Of a DNA stretch of 49,451 bases, positions 26,504 through 34,666 are shown one piece after another. The notes under the pieces are model-generated. The model searched no databases and was not told the DNA's origin. It worked only from the letters and a program-made list of their open reading frames with translations. Origin of the DNA: a virus; the IMG/VR virus record IMGVR_UViG_3300032134_000004, positions 1 through 49,451 of that record, one strand, 5' to 3'. The first letter of the stretch is position 1; each line of letters starts with the position of its first letter. The position numbers and the translations under genes are program-made.

Positions 26504-27826
26504 CTAAATAACAGAGAGTTTGTAACTAAGGGATCTGTTGGCGGGATACATCCACAGTTCCGCATGCATCTCTTTATACGCTCCTCCCGAGCAATATCCT
26601 ACGATGACATGGTATGCTGTTGTGAAAATCGTTAAAACAACTGCCCTGTTTCGGTATTCGGATATATCAATTATCGCGGGACCGGGGAAGCCAATCGAAT
26701 CATTTACCCCCGTAGACTCGATAATGCCCTGCCACCCCTCTCCCATTGGAGGGTCTTCGCAAGTCCACTGGCCCGGTCCATTGCAACAGGCGTCGTGGTT
26801 GCAGCCGCCTTCGCAATACTCGCACGCACAATGACCAAAACTCGGCGCACAAGGGCAAGTGGGGTTCACGCACCGTTTGATGTATTGGGGTTGTCTATCA
26901 CATTCCGGAAATTGAACAGCGTTGACAGCGGGTAATATTGTCGCCCTGTAGCCATTTGGAGCGATGGCTTCAATACCGCACGGACCCGGGGCATCTGGGC
27001 AATCGGGATGAAAGGGAGGAGAGCCGCAGCCAACGGTAGAACCACTTTCCCAGCCCTCATAAGCCGTTGGAATAACTGTACCATCCGGGAGGGTAATTGT
27101 GCATTCGCAAGCCGACCCGGTCCCGGGAAATGGGCCCACCGGGTCGTGCGCTTTAAGGTCAACAAGAGTACCAATGCCTGAAGTTATCTTCAAAGTTCCT
27201 GCCCCTCCCGGAACCGATCCCTGCCCCCCACCACTCGGGCTAGTAAAAGGGTGTGCACTATAGAACCCCACTTCGTTCGGGTTGTAGCCCGGGATATTCC
27301 ATTGCTCGGGCACGTCGTTCAAAAAACAAGGATGTGTATTATCACATTCACCTTGGCCCAGTGTTCCAGAGACAACCAAGTAAGAAGCATCACAAGTAAA
27401 TGTAAAGATGTATGAGGCTACTACATCCCCGCCGCCCGTGGAGCATCTGGGGCATGGGCTATGTGAATCACTACAACACCACCAAGGTGTTTGATCGTTC
27501 CCCCACGGGATGTCGGTCTCGTAGATGCAATCTCCGGGGTCATCGCTACACCCACAAATTCCGATATGACCTTGGCACTTACACTGATCAAGTAGATCTG
27601 GATTCATTCCGACGGCGCAACAAGGATAGTCGCTGCTTCCGACGCAATCGCCGCCGCCGAGTTCAGTATAAAACGGTCCCTTTATACACACTAAAGGGTT
27701 GTCATCACAGCACGGGTTGTGTCCATATCCTGATATGCCATAGGATTCTAGGGAAAGACGTTTATCGCCCTCCCCTGTATTGAGGTTGTACCCCTTCATG
27801 CAGTAGTAGTTATCGTCGTGTGGCAT
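26504..27826 (-). CDS. Extremely Cys-rich secreted-type tail protein (possible adhesin)
   Basis: 440 aa with 36 cysteines (about 8%), in clusters such as NPCCDDNPLVC, CKCQGHIGICGC, WWCCSDSHSPCPRC and CACEYCEGGCNHDACC, alternating with Gly/Pro/Asp-rich loops. The C-terminal ~80 residues lack clusters and look like a beta domain. The spacing does not fit a zinc-finger array and resembles disulfide-knotted extracellular domains. Start ATG 27826 overlaps the previous stop (TAATG). It is the third of three adjacent tail genes with rising Cys content. A distal tail or receptor-binding role is inferred; no family recognised. Confidence 0.65.
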   Translation of the reverse strand: MPHDDNYYCMKGYNLNTGEGDKRLSLESYGISGYGHNPCCDDNPLVCIKGPFYTELGGGDCVGSSDYPCCAVGMNPDLLDQCKCQGHIGICGCSDDPGDCIYETDIPWGNDQTPWWCCSDSHSPCPRCSTGGGDVVASYIFTFTCDASYLVVSGTLGQGECDNTHPCFLNDVPEQWNIPGYNPNEVGFYSAHPFTSPSGGGQGSVPGGAGTLKITSGIGTLVDLKAHDPVGPFPGTGSACECTITLPDGTVIPTAYEGWESGSTVGCGSPPFHPDCPDAPGPCGIEAIAPNGYRATILPAVNAVQFPECDRQPQYIKRCVNPTCPCAPSFGHCACEYCEGGCNHDACCNGPGQWTCEDPPMGEGWQGIIESTGVNDSIGFPGPAIIDISEYRNRAVVLTIFTTAYHVIVGYCSGGAYKEMHAELWMYPANRSLSYKLSVI

Positions 27827-28527
27827 TAGTTGGGTGTGCACTGATGATCCGTGTCTGGTGGTATTGGTGTCCTTATGCAGCAGTCTTGCGTTGCTATATG
27901 ATGTAGCAATGCATCCCTGTACTCTCCGGCTACATTCACTACATGGTGAATCCTCATCGCGTCCAGCACGTGAATTTCTTCGTCATTACCTTCGTGGTCA
28001 CAGACCAAGAAAGTTGTTACCCCAATCCACACCGAGAAATCTCTATCAGGGTCCTGCCCACCGTGGGAGGTATGCGGGTCGGCCATCGGGCTTGTGATTG
28101 AAGTAAAGCAATCTTCGAAGAACTCCATCTTCGATAATTGAAGTTTTATATACCTCCCCGAAGGTATTCCTGTGTCGAAAGGCGTTTGATAATCAAAAAT
28201 GTTATGAACAAAGGACAGCCCGTAGGTGGTTGCGCAATGATTCCCACCATCGATTGTTCCGCATGCTCCCTCTCCATCGCTCGGTGAGCCACCACCATTA
28301 TTCCCACCGGCGGCTGCAAGCAGTTGGTTCAGGGTCATTTCATATGTATCAACAGGAGTGACATGGCGCACCTCACCCTCCTGTACGTACATTTTCATTT
28401 GTTCAACGCCATTATTCTGGTCGTTGTTCGTGTACAGAGAACTATTGCGACGGTGGTCGGGAGTGTCTCTGATCTCATCAGAGTACACGCTTTGGATCGA
28501 GTCGAACGCTTGGTTAATGGTAGACAT
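27826..28527 (-). CDS. Tail-associated protein with Cys-containing C-terminal part
   Basis: 233 aa from ATG 28527, which overlaps the nozzle stop (TAATG). The N-terminal 80 residues are soluble and mixed; then a Gly/Asn linker (GGNNGGGSPSDGEG), and a domain with FEDCFTSITSP, FSVWIGVTTFLVC and DAMRIHHVVNVAGEYRDALLHH. Eight or so Cys residues occur, all after residue 85, including a CC pair near the end. Located between nozzle and the Cys-rich protein, with one-base overlaps on both sides, it is probably a tail tip or fibre-anchor subunit. Family not recognised. Confidence 0.6.
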   Translation of the reverse strand: MSTINQAFDSIQSVYSDEIRDTPDHRRNSSLYTNNDQNNGVEQMKMYVQEGEVRHVTPVDTYEMTLNQLLAAAGGNNGGGSPSDGEGACGTIDGGNHCATTYGLSFVHNIFDYQTPFDTGIPSGRYIKLQLSKMEFFEDCFTSITSPMADPHTSHGGQDPDRDFSVWIGVTTFLVCDHEGNDEEIHVLDAMRIHHVVNVAGEYRDALLHHIATQDCCIRTPIPPDTDHQCTPN

Positions 28528-30971
28528 TACGGCCAATCCTGCCCGGGCTCATCGCCCACTGTCTTCGGGTCATCGTCGTAGGCTAAGTCAATAGTAACCC
28601 TGTTTAAGGAGATCTCTTGTCCGGAAGCCTCGATCCTGATACGGAAATATCGACCCCTCATCCCCATGAATTTTGAAACTGAAACCCTCTGGCCATCGCT
28701 AGTTTCGACAATAGCGGTTCTTTCGTCAAGAGTCTTGTAAGAGACGCCAACTATGTCGTTCGGGTTATCGAAGGTGGAAACCCTGACAGTGAAGTCACCA
28801 GATCTGTAGCCCAGATCAAGTTGCACGTTGCCAATGACCTTGTCCAAGTGTGCGTTCTCATTCACCCACATCTCAACTAAGGATGTGGTGTCGCCACTTT
28901 CATCACTGTTGTTATACGACGATATTCTTGGATCGTATTCCATACACGTGTTGTCAAGCCACATGTAAAAGGCGTACCCTCCGTCAGCACGGTGAGAGAT
29001 CATGTAGTTACTCTGTTGGGAACTCCCCGGGTTGGTTAGTTGATCGTCAGGAGAAGTCTGTTGGCCTGATCCTATCCACCACTCGGAGGTGAAGTCGTCT
29101 CCAATGTCGTGCATCAATACGCGGTATCGGTCTGTTTCCCCGGGTATGGGGAAGGTCATCAAGAGTTTCTTTGAATCTTCAATCAGTCCAATCCTTACAT
29201 CCTTCTTTTGCGACTTTGTGAGTTCATCCATCCAACCGTCAAACCTCAACTCACGCAAGATTTCCACAGCCTTGCCACCCTTGAGCCACACGGGTCCCTC
29301 GTCCGCTACCCACAGCACGCCGTTGGAAGTGGGGTGCACCGATTGGTGTGTGAGGACACCCGGGCCCCCCAATTCCTGTACCTGCGGGGCTCCGCTGAAT
29401 CCGAGTTGGTAGATAGTCTGCCTTGTCAGAAGGATCGTCGAGCCAGAATCGTTGAATGTATGCATGGGCTTGCCGCGCATGGAGGGCAGCGGGCTGAACG
29501 TGTCTTTCTGGTTATGTGTAGATCTGCCAATCTGTTCCGGATGTCCCACGCTGTACTCAACCCCGGGCCTGACGCCAGCGGGGGAGAACGAATAAGGGTT
29601 GTCACCAAAGGCTTGATATGACGAATCGTTTGCGCCTGACACGTGTCTCGGGAAGAAGTAGAGGGCCGTGCCCCCGGGAAGTATTGCCATGGTTTCCGAG
29701 GGGACAGGCCTATCGTACTGCTCTGAGTATTGCCCAGAATCCGCCAACGAAGATTGATCTTTGTACAGGCATATTTTCCCGCTGGGGCAACTCATCCCCA
29801 CCTGCCCCGTGGCACCTTCCAGAACAATATCTTCCAAGAACATCATATCTGACAGGTGGTCGGACATTGCATGAACTTCGTCATACAACATCTGCGTCCC
29901 AAAGTTTGCGCTCGGAGTCTGCATGGTCAGGACTTCGGTCGGAGGCGAGCACCATATGGCTAGACCCAAGTCCCCTGCGCCAGTCATGCCGGGAGGAGCA
30001 ATCTCAACCATGTACTGATAGAGAGCGTAACTGCTCCTGTTTGGTCCGAATCTAATGATCGACTTGGGACTACAGGCTTTCCCAAATATCCCCCTCTTCG
30101 CATCGTAATACCCAACCTTGAAAGAGAAGTTCAAAATCTTCTCGCCTCGACTGTTGTGTGTACTGGACGAGGGCACATGCCAACAGAAAATCCCCCCTAG
30201 CGACCCTTCTTGGGGCAGACATTGGTACTGGTTGAAGAGTCCCGTGTCGGGGCCTGATTCGCAATGTGCTGCGCACGGGTTTGGGAGGTCGCAATATGGA
30301 GCCCCCTCTATGCAAGAGGTGTCAGTTTCCCCCCACCCACAGTTACCATCCCAGTCCCCCTCAGCCCCCGACTCCCCGCAGCAAAACTTATCCAACCCAC
30401 CGGGGAGACGATAATCGATCTCAAGAGTTTCAGTCAGGCACTGGCAGAAATACCCGCAGTAATTGTCAATCGAAAAATCTTGGGCGGCCTTTACGTGTGG
30501 ATTGACCCCGAAATACTTACCGCCCATGCCGGGGACGCCGACGTTTCTGACGTTGACTCCGTCATACGAAAACATCGCTCCGCCACCCACGGAGTTTTGG
30601 CAAAAGTACACCTCGCCGCCGTAAACCGAAAACGAGCCGGGTTCCCCTTTATCTATTGACTTATAGTGGAGCCCGGACAAACCAACTGAACTGAAAGTAT
30701 TTCCAGAGAGCCTGTATATCGCCTTGTTGGAATTCACCACTAGGCTGGAGCCGGACTTGATCCCCACAAGATTGGAAGTGATGTGAGAATCCGGGGTGAC
30801 AGTAATCCCAGTCGGCCCTGTCTTGAATCCACGACGGGTCCGGATGGTTTTCTCTGGGGTCAACTCCATGTTGACTACGCGGGTTACGGGGTTCTCCCCC
30901 AACTCGGGCTTCGCGGGTGTTTGACTGAAGGCGTCCCACACATGAGTCTTGTACTGCTTGCTGCCAGCCAT
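28527..30971 (-). CDS. Tail nozzle-like protein (tail tubular protein B type) with Cys-rich insert
   Basis: 814 aa. The N-terminal part (VVNMELTPEKTIRTRRGFKTG, then beta-strand repeats GIKSGSSLVVNSNKAIYRLSG, VGLSGLHYKS, FSVYGGEVYFCQ) matches the opening of podovirus nozzle proteins, which start by declaring parameters and build a beta-propeller. Mid-protein LLTRQTIYQLGF and VLWVADEGPVWLKGG continue that propeller. Between about 160 and 275 sits an insert with over ten Cys (CGYFCQCL, CCGESG, CIEGAPYCDLPNPCAAHC). It lies 3 bp after the adaptor gene, as expected. The function is supported by order and size; the insert is unusual. Confidence 0.72.
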   Translation of the reverse strand: MAGSKQYKTHVWDAFSQTPAKPELGENPVTRVVNMELTPEKTIRTRRGFKTGPTGITVTPDSHITSNLVGIKSGSSLVVNSNKAIYRLSGNTFSSVGLSGLHYKSIDKGEPGSFSVYGGEVYFCQNSVGGGAMFSYDGVNVRNVGVPGMGGKYFGVNPHVKAAQDFSIDNYCGYFCQCLTETLEIDYRLPGGLDKFCCGESGAEGDWDGNCGWGETDTSCIEGAPYCDLPNPCAAHCESGPDTGLFNQYQCLPQEGSLGGIFCWHVPSSSTHNSRGEKILNFSFKVGYYDAKRGIFGKACSPKSIIRFGPNRSSYALYQYMVEIAPPGMTGAGDLGLAIWCSPPTEVLTMQTPSANFGTQMLYDEVHAMSDHLSDMMFLEDIVLEGATGQVGMSCPSGKICLYKDQSSLADSGQYSEQYDRPVPSETMAILPGGTALYFFPRHVSGANDSSYQAFGDNPYSFSPAGVRPGVEYSVGHPEQIGRSTHNQKDTFSPLPSMRGKPMHTFNDSGSTILLTRQTIYQLGFSGAPQVQELGGPGVLTHQSVHPTSNGVLWVADEGPVWLKGGKAVEILRELRFDGWMDELTKSQKKDVRIGLIEDSKKLLMTFPIPGETDRYRVLMHDIGDDFTSEWWIGSGQQTSPDDQLTNPGSSQQSNYMISHRADGGYAFYMWLDNTCMEYDPRISSYNNSDESGDTTSLVEMWVNENAHLDKVIGNVQLDLGYRSGDFTVRVSTFDNPNDIVGVSYKTLDERTAIVETSDGQRVSVSKFMGMRGRYFRIRIEASGQEISLNRVTIDLAYDDDPKTVGDEPGQDWP

Positions 30972-30974
30972 GGC

Positions 30975-32078
30975 TTACCCCATACCGCCCATGAAGCGAC
31001 CGTTGAAAGACCGGAACTCCTGTTGGAATCTTGCGGGCTTGAAGTACGAGGCATTCCATTCGTTTGACCCCGAGTCATCGAACTCCGCCAACAGACTTCG
31101 GTAGTCCTTCTCCACTTTCTCTGACCACCTCTTGGCATCCAAGTCATTGGACCCGAAGAGCATCAACATGCGGGCCACAATCCTGTCACGGAGATGCATC
31201 CGGAAAGACGGCGGCCACTTTTCGAGACCCGGCCAAGCATTATCAACCTTGTCGATATCAGGGACCCCTGTGTAGATGACACAGAACGCCTGATACGTCG
31301 TGTCTGGTTCAGGCAGCCACTGGATCGAGGTGGTGCTTCCTTCAGGTATCAAGTAGAAATACTTGGGTCTGCCTGTCGTGGTCTCGTTGGCATAGGATGC
31401 CATCAAGTGTGCCCATCTCGTGGAGTCCTGCCATTGGCACTCGGTTACCACGTTATTGGTGCCCTTGATGTAGATAATCTTGCTGGCAATGCCGTCGAAT
31501 GAATCGGTGGTATCTGCGATTGTCACAGCACCATCGGTAGCAATCTCCATCCACACTGGAGATCGCCTGAACCGCCAATGCCGTGAGTCCCACAGCATGG
31601 CGTGCTCTTCATAGATAGCCCTGTCAAGTACATCAATGGACGGGAAGACTGGGGCTTCCTGACGAAGGAGTATTGCAATGACAGATGACCTCATGCCATC
31701 CGGGGTAGTTGTTGAATCAGAATCCCCGAACGAATCTCCCCATGAAGTTGCGTATGTGCTTGTGATTTGCCCAAGCAGGGAAGCGATGGCCGTCTGCCGG
31801 AAGTTGGCAGCATCTTGAACAGACCGGAACTGGCGAAGCAAACGCTCAATGACCTCAAGTTCCACCAGTTCGGACCACACTGAATCACTTGATGATTCAC
31901 CGGCGACAACAGCCTCATTGGCAGACTTGGCGTACCACTTGCGGATCTCATCTACCCGGCTCTCGGCGTGGGTAATGTACCCGACCCAAGGTTCTTCCCC
32001 AAGAGTTACCGGAACATTGGTCGTTCGTCCGAAGACCTCGTACAGAACCCTGTTTGTGGCGTCTGATGAAAGTGCCAT
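30975..32078 (-). CDS. Head-tail adaptor / tail tubular protein A-like
   Basis: 367 aa. Helical N-terminus (VLYEVFGRTTNVPV...GYITHAESRVDEIRKWYAKSAN), a central beta region (AVTIADTTDSFDGIASKIIYIKG, YFYLIPEGSTTSIQWLPEPDTTYQAFCVIYTG) and a helical end (FRMHLRDRIVARMLMLFGSNDLDAKRWSEKVEKDYRSLL). This arrangement, including a late segment listing residues that scan like MxLxxxDxxxAxxWxxxxxxxxxxL, is typical of T7 gp11/P22 gp4-like adaptors. It is followed by the nozzle gene after 3 bp and preceded by the next gene with no gap. Confidence comes from paired order and pattern. Confidence 0.75.
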   Translation of the reverse strand: MALSSDATNRVLYEVFGRTTNVPVTLGEEPWVGYITHAESRVDEIRKWYAKSANEAVVAGESSSDSVWSELVELEVIERLLRQFRSVQDAANFRQTAIASLLGQITSTYATSWGDSFGDSDSTTTPDGMRSSVIAILLRQEAPVFPSIDVLDRAIYEEHAMLWDSRHWRFRRSPVWMEIATDGAVTIADTTDSFDGIASKIIYIKGTNNVVTECQWQDSTRWAHLMASYANETTTGRPKYFYLIPEGSTTSIQWLPEPDTTYQAFCVIYTGVPDIDKVDNAWPGLEKWPPSFRMHLRDRIVARMLMLFGSNDLDAKRWSEKVEKDYRSLLAEFDDSGSNEWNASYFKPARFQQEFRSFNGRFMGGMG

Positions 32079-32714
32079 TTAGAGGACCCCGAACAAGACG
32101 TTCCCTGATACTGCTGCCGTTCCAGCGCCCGAGTCGATTGAAATGTAGAACTTCACGTACCTTGCGCCGAAGGTCTCCAACACACCATAGGTGGTTTCTT
32201 TAGTCTCTTGATATGACCCAACACTATGACCGATGTCATCGAGTTCAAGGGCGGCAGTAATCGAAGCCAACGACTGGAACGCTGTTCCACTTGGAACGAT
32301 CATGCTGTAACCCATCATATCAGTAGTGGCGAGGGGGCCTGCTGCTGCTGCTGGCACGGCTGCGCTTGCAATTTTACAGTCAACAATCAGTGCTGTAGTT
32401 GGTACCCATACAACGTCCTCGCTCTCCCTGATAGATTCAAGGCGGTCGTACATGGGGTGCCAGTATTCCACAACAAGGCGGAACTCATCACCATTGGTGT
32501 CAGTTCCATAGGGCTTGATATAAAGCGCACGACCGGGTTCCAGTTCGTGGATACCCGACGTAGCCGAGGGGGCTGGTGGCGTGGTGGTAGGAACACCAAG
32601 GACGATTGCCCCGGTAGTTGTCTGGTTCGCCTTGAATGCCCTGCGAAGTACGGTGTAGGGGTGCTGGGTTGATCGACCAGCGGGTGTAGCCCTATTTCTT
32701 GGAAATGAAACCAT
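32079..32714 (-). CDS. Small structural protein, beta-rich, function unknown
   Basis: 211 aa, Thr/Ala/Gly-rich N-terminus (RNRATPAGRSTQHPYTVLRRAFKANQTTTG), then a beta-rich body (RALYIKPYGTDTNGDEFRLVVEYWHPM, YSMIVPSGTAFQSLASI, GARYVKFYISIDSG). It looks like a compact beta-sandwich virion protein. It abuts the adaptor gene without a gap. I do not recognise the family; head decoration or a head-tail joining role would fit the location. Confidence 0.6.
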   Translation of the reverse strand: MVSFPRNRATPAGRSTQHPYTVLRRAFKANQTTTGAIVLGVPTTTPPAPSATSGIHELEPGRALYIKPYGTDTNGDEFRLVVEYWHPMYDRLESIRESEDVVWVPTTALIVDCKIASAAVPAAAAGPLATTDMMGYSMIVPSGTAFQSLASITAALELDDIGHSVGSYQETKETTYGVLETFGARYVKFYISIDSGAGTAAVSGNVLFGVL

Positions 32715-32725
32715 TGTATTTATTC

Positions 32726-32935
32726 CTATTCGGGCTTAGTTAAAACCTTGCCTGACAATAAAGTGTTAGCCAACAGGCCCTCCGTTGGGACGACCCCACC
32801 ACCCAAAACCGTTGCATTATACAGGCCAAGGGTGATGTAATAATCCCCGCCAAAACCCAAGATACCCATATTGGGTGGTGTGTGGGTTGAGGATTTAGTA
32901 AGAGTCTTGCCTGTTAAAATTGTAGTTGTTGCCAT
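32726..32935 (-). CDS. Very small Gly/Thr-rich protein with similar ends
   Basis: 69 aa. The two ends resemble each other: ILTGKTLTKSS near residue 6 and LLSGKVLTKPE at the C-terminus, with a Gly-rich centre (GILGFGGDYYITLGLYNATVLGGG). This may be an ancient duplication or a beta-strand pair that meets in an oligomer. It lies between membrane-protein genes and structural genes. No family or function is recognised. Confidence 0.5.
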   Translation of the reverse strand: MATTTILTGKTLTKSSTHTPPNMGILGFGGDYYITLGLYNATVLGGGVVPTEGLLANTLLSGKVLTKPE

Positions 32936-33088
32936 TTACTTCTTCTTCTTACAGGTTGACGAGCACGCCATCCCCATCATCTTGCGTACCTTGGGGCACA
33001 GGGTTACGCCTGCGGCAAAACAAACGACACCTACGAGGATGACAAACCACATTGTACTGGTAAACTCGGACATATCTGCGAGTATCAT
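32936..33088 (-). CDS. Small single-span membrane protein
   Basis: 50 aa from ATG 33088, which overlaps the previous stop (ATGA). Residues about 13-31 (MWFVILVGVVCFAAGVTLC) form one membrane helix; the C-terminus is basic with repeated Cys and Lys (MACSSTCKKKK). Size and topology fit a holin, antiholin or small lysis regulator, but there is no diagnostic motif. A longer reading frame upstream (to 33475) overlaps the next gene fully and is rejected. Confidence 0.55.
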   Translation of the reverse strand: MILADMSEFTSTMWFVILVGVVCFAAGVTLCPKVRKMMGMACSSTCKKKK

Positions 33089-33468
33089 TTCTTGTTTCCT
33101 TTTTCTTGGAAGATTTGCTTGGCAATCTTGTAGGTCCAAGCGAGGGTAAGGACACCTGTCGCAATTAGGACAGGGATGAAGAGAGCGTGGGCGTAAGTCA
33201 TTACGGCCCAGTTCAATAAGCAAAGAATAACGCCACCCACAGCAGGATACCAGCCGCGCCGTCCACTTGTCATAGTAAGTAAGACTATGCCAGCGGCGGT
33301 GCTCAACGCCCCGACCATGGACAGTACGGATAGGCTGCTGGTTGCATCCCCTACTCCAGTAACGTCGGCAATGCGCCCGCCTATGCTGGAGAGGTTGCTC
33401 TTGCTGGACGAAAAGCATCCAGCGGCGAACAAGGGGAGGGTTAGAAGGGGGAAGAGTTTCATGTCCAT
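33085..33468 (-). CDS. Candidate phage lipoprotein with membrane spans (lysis region)
   Basis: 127 aa. The N-terminus MDMKLFPLLTLPLFAAGCF carries a lipobox (FAAGC, Cys at about residue 18) that would be lipidated and cut by signal peptidase II. Two further hydrophobic stretches follow (VGALSTAAGIVLLTM and YPAVGGVILCLLNWAVMTYAHALFIPVLIATGVLTLAW), then a short basic tail (EKGNKK). A lipoprotein with multiple helices next to two other small membrane proteins suggests a lysis or superinfection role such as holin or spanin-like, but none is proven. Confidence 0.55.
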   Translation of the reverse strand: MDMKLFPLLTLPLFAAGCFSSSKSNLSSIGGRIADVTGVGDATSSLSVLSMVGALSTAAGIVLLTMTSGRRGWYPAVGGVILCLLNWAVMTYAHALFIPVLIATGVLTLAWTYKIAKQIFQEKGNKK

Positions 33469-33671
33469 ATCTCAACGGCGATTGTGCTGATGGATGTGAA
33501 GACGAGAGCCGCTATGGCTGCGGCTGCATACATCTTTGTCTTGAGTACGGCGATCTCTCGCTCAACCTCTCGAAGCGTAGTGTCAATATTGTCCAGTCGG
33601 GTGTTGACTGTCTCAAGAGACTTGACTACGTATTTTCGGTACTCGTTCCAGCCATCATCGTTTGGAGCCAT
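33459..33671 (-). CDS. XhlA/holin-accessory-like tail-anchored protein
   Basis: 70 aa. A soluble helical coiled coil (residues about 8-46, YRKYVVKSLETVNTRLDNIDTTLREVEREIAVLKTKM) is followed by one C-terminal membrane helix (AAAAIAALVFTSISTIAVEI). This is the architecture of hemolysin XhlA-type lysis accessory proteins common in phages. It overlaps the nuclease gene by 46 bp and the lipoprotein gene by 10 bp. Function inferred from architecture. Confidence 0.55.
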   Translation of the reverse strand: MAPNDDGWNEYRKYVVKSLETVNTRLDNIDTTLREVEREIAVLKTKMYAAAAIAALVFTSISTIAVEIWT

Positions 33672-34114
33672 TGTGGGTTGGGGTCCTGCTTTGGTGACAC
33701 ATATACAGTTTCCTCTTCCCTCAAGTAGCCCCTAGCATACATGAAATCTTCAAAATCCATAGTAACTGGTACCTCAGAAGGAGGTAAGTTTCTTGGATAA
33801 ACCGTAAACAGGAACGTGGCCTGCCACCTGCCCCTGCTGTTACGCCACGCAACGCATGGCATGTCGGTTGCGGGGCAATCCCCGATCGCCTGCTCAAGTG
33901 CGTTCTCCAATAACTTGGAACCCACCGCCATCTTCTCGTTGAACTTGACCTCGAACCAGACGTTGGGCAGGTTGTGAACAACGTCGGGTGTGACTGCTGA
34001 TCCATACCGCTGCTGGCCCCTGATGGCGTTGATGCCGTAGTACCCAAGTTCCTTGGCAAAACCTACTTCGCCACGACAGCCCTTCGCTCTTGAGTTTTTA
34101 CGCATGATCGTCAC
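33626..34114 (-). CDS. PDDEXK / Holliday-junction resolvase-like nuclease
   Basis: 162 aa. Catalytic signature of the PDDEXK superfamily: KGCRGEVGFAKEL (E16), AVTPDVVHNLP (D44) and NVWFEVKFNEK (E55-x-K57). The early glutamate in a basic helix with a distal D...ExK is typical of Hjc/RecU-like resolvases and related phage endonucleases. It would trim branched DNA before packaging or aid recombination. It overlaps the preceding gene by 17 bp. ATG 34105 is an alternative start. Fold call firm; resolvase activity inferred. Confidence 0.75.
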   Translation of the reverse strand: MTIMRKNSRAKGCRGEVGFAKELGYYGINAIRGQQRYGSAVTPDVVHNLPNVWFEVKFNEKMAVGSKLLENALEQAIGDCPATDMPCVAWRNSRGRWQATFLFTVYPRNLPPSEVPVTMDFEDFMYARGYLREEETVYVSPKQDPNPQWLQTMMAGTSTENT

Positions 34115-34382
34115 GTCTCATCCTCGGGAATATGAATGCGGGGGTGCTGTCCCCTAGCCATGTTGCAACAACCCCAGACTCCATGAAACTAACTGCCCTT
34201 TTCCTGTCCCAATCTTCCGACTCCATCAAGATTTCGACGCACTTCTCATAGTCATAAAGGGCAAAGGACGGCTTGTCAGATCTCCTAGCGTAGCCAAGAT
34301 AGGCTTCCTCGAAGCCCTCGGCTATGACAGCGTCCTTGTTTATTTCCTCAAGTCTCCGGTACACCTTCTTCCGATCCGACAT
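34098..34382 (-). CDS. Conserved phage hypothetical protein
   Basis: 94 aa. The pattern INKDAVIAEGFEEAYLGYARRS, LYDYEKCVEILMESEDWDRKRAVSFMESGVVATWLGDSTPAFIF follows a small protein found across many phage genomes next to replication or nuclease genes. Its function is not known. It overlaps both neighbours (17 and 35 bp). A role in nucleic-acid metabolism is only suggested by company. Confidence 0.75.
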   Translation of the reverse strand: MSDRKKVYRRLEEINKDAVIAEGFEEAYLGYARRSDKPSFALYDYEKCVEILMESEDWDRKRAVSFMESGVVATWLGDSTPAFIFPRMRRDDHA

Positions 34383-34608
34383 GGCAGGGGTAGCCCATAC
34401 TCAACGCTACCGTCATACGTTCTACGGTAGACACTCGACAGTCAAGTGTCCCCTGTAGATAGCCGTAGACGGTGGGGGAATCAAGGCTTGTCTCCTTCAT
34501 CAGCCAATATCTGGTCCTCCCCTGTCGGTCTAGTTCTTCGAGGATGGCCCGGGCCGTAGTCCCAAGCACCTTCTTCTTGATGCGATCGTTTGTGTATTGA
34601 TTATCCAT
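34348..34608 (-). CDS. Cro/CI-type helix-turn-helix regulator
   Basis: 86 aa from ATG 34608. The helix-turn-helix reads RAILEELDRQGRTRYWLMKETSLDSPTVYGYLQG, matching HTH_3/Cro-CI proteins (helix 2 TRYWLMKET, recognition helix DSPTVYGYLQG). It is too small for a dimerising repressor of lambda type and looks like a Cro-like or XRE regulator. It is the first gene after the putative origin and lies beside it, so it could govern the transition from early to late leftward transcription. Upstream in-frame ATG codons at 34644 and 34626 lack an SD; a CAAGAT immediately precedes the chosen start. Confidence 0.7.
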   Translation of the reverse strand: MDNQYTNDRIKKKVLGTTARAILEELDRQGRTRYWLMKETSLDSPTVYGYLQGTLDCRVSTVERMTVALSMGYPCHVGSEEGVPET

Positions 34609-34666
34609 ATCTTGAGTATACCCCATATCTTGTGATCCTTCCACCTAAACTCTCCCCATACATTTT

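Noticed and set aside
32936-33475. 179-aa minus-strand ORF containing the 50-aa membrane protein
   Set aside because: The upstream 129 codons overlap the lipoprotein gene entirely and look like a basic shadow; the ATGA-coupled internal start at 33088 is preferred.
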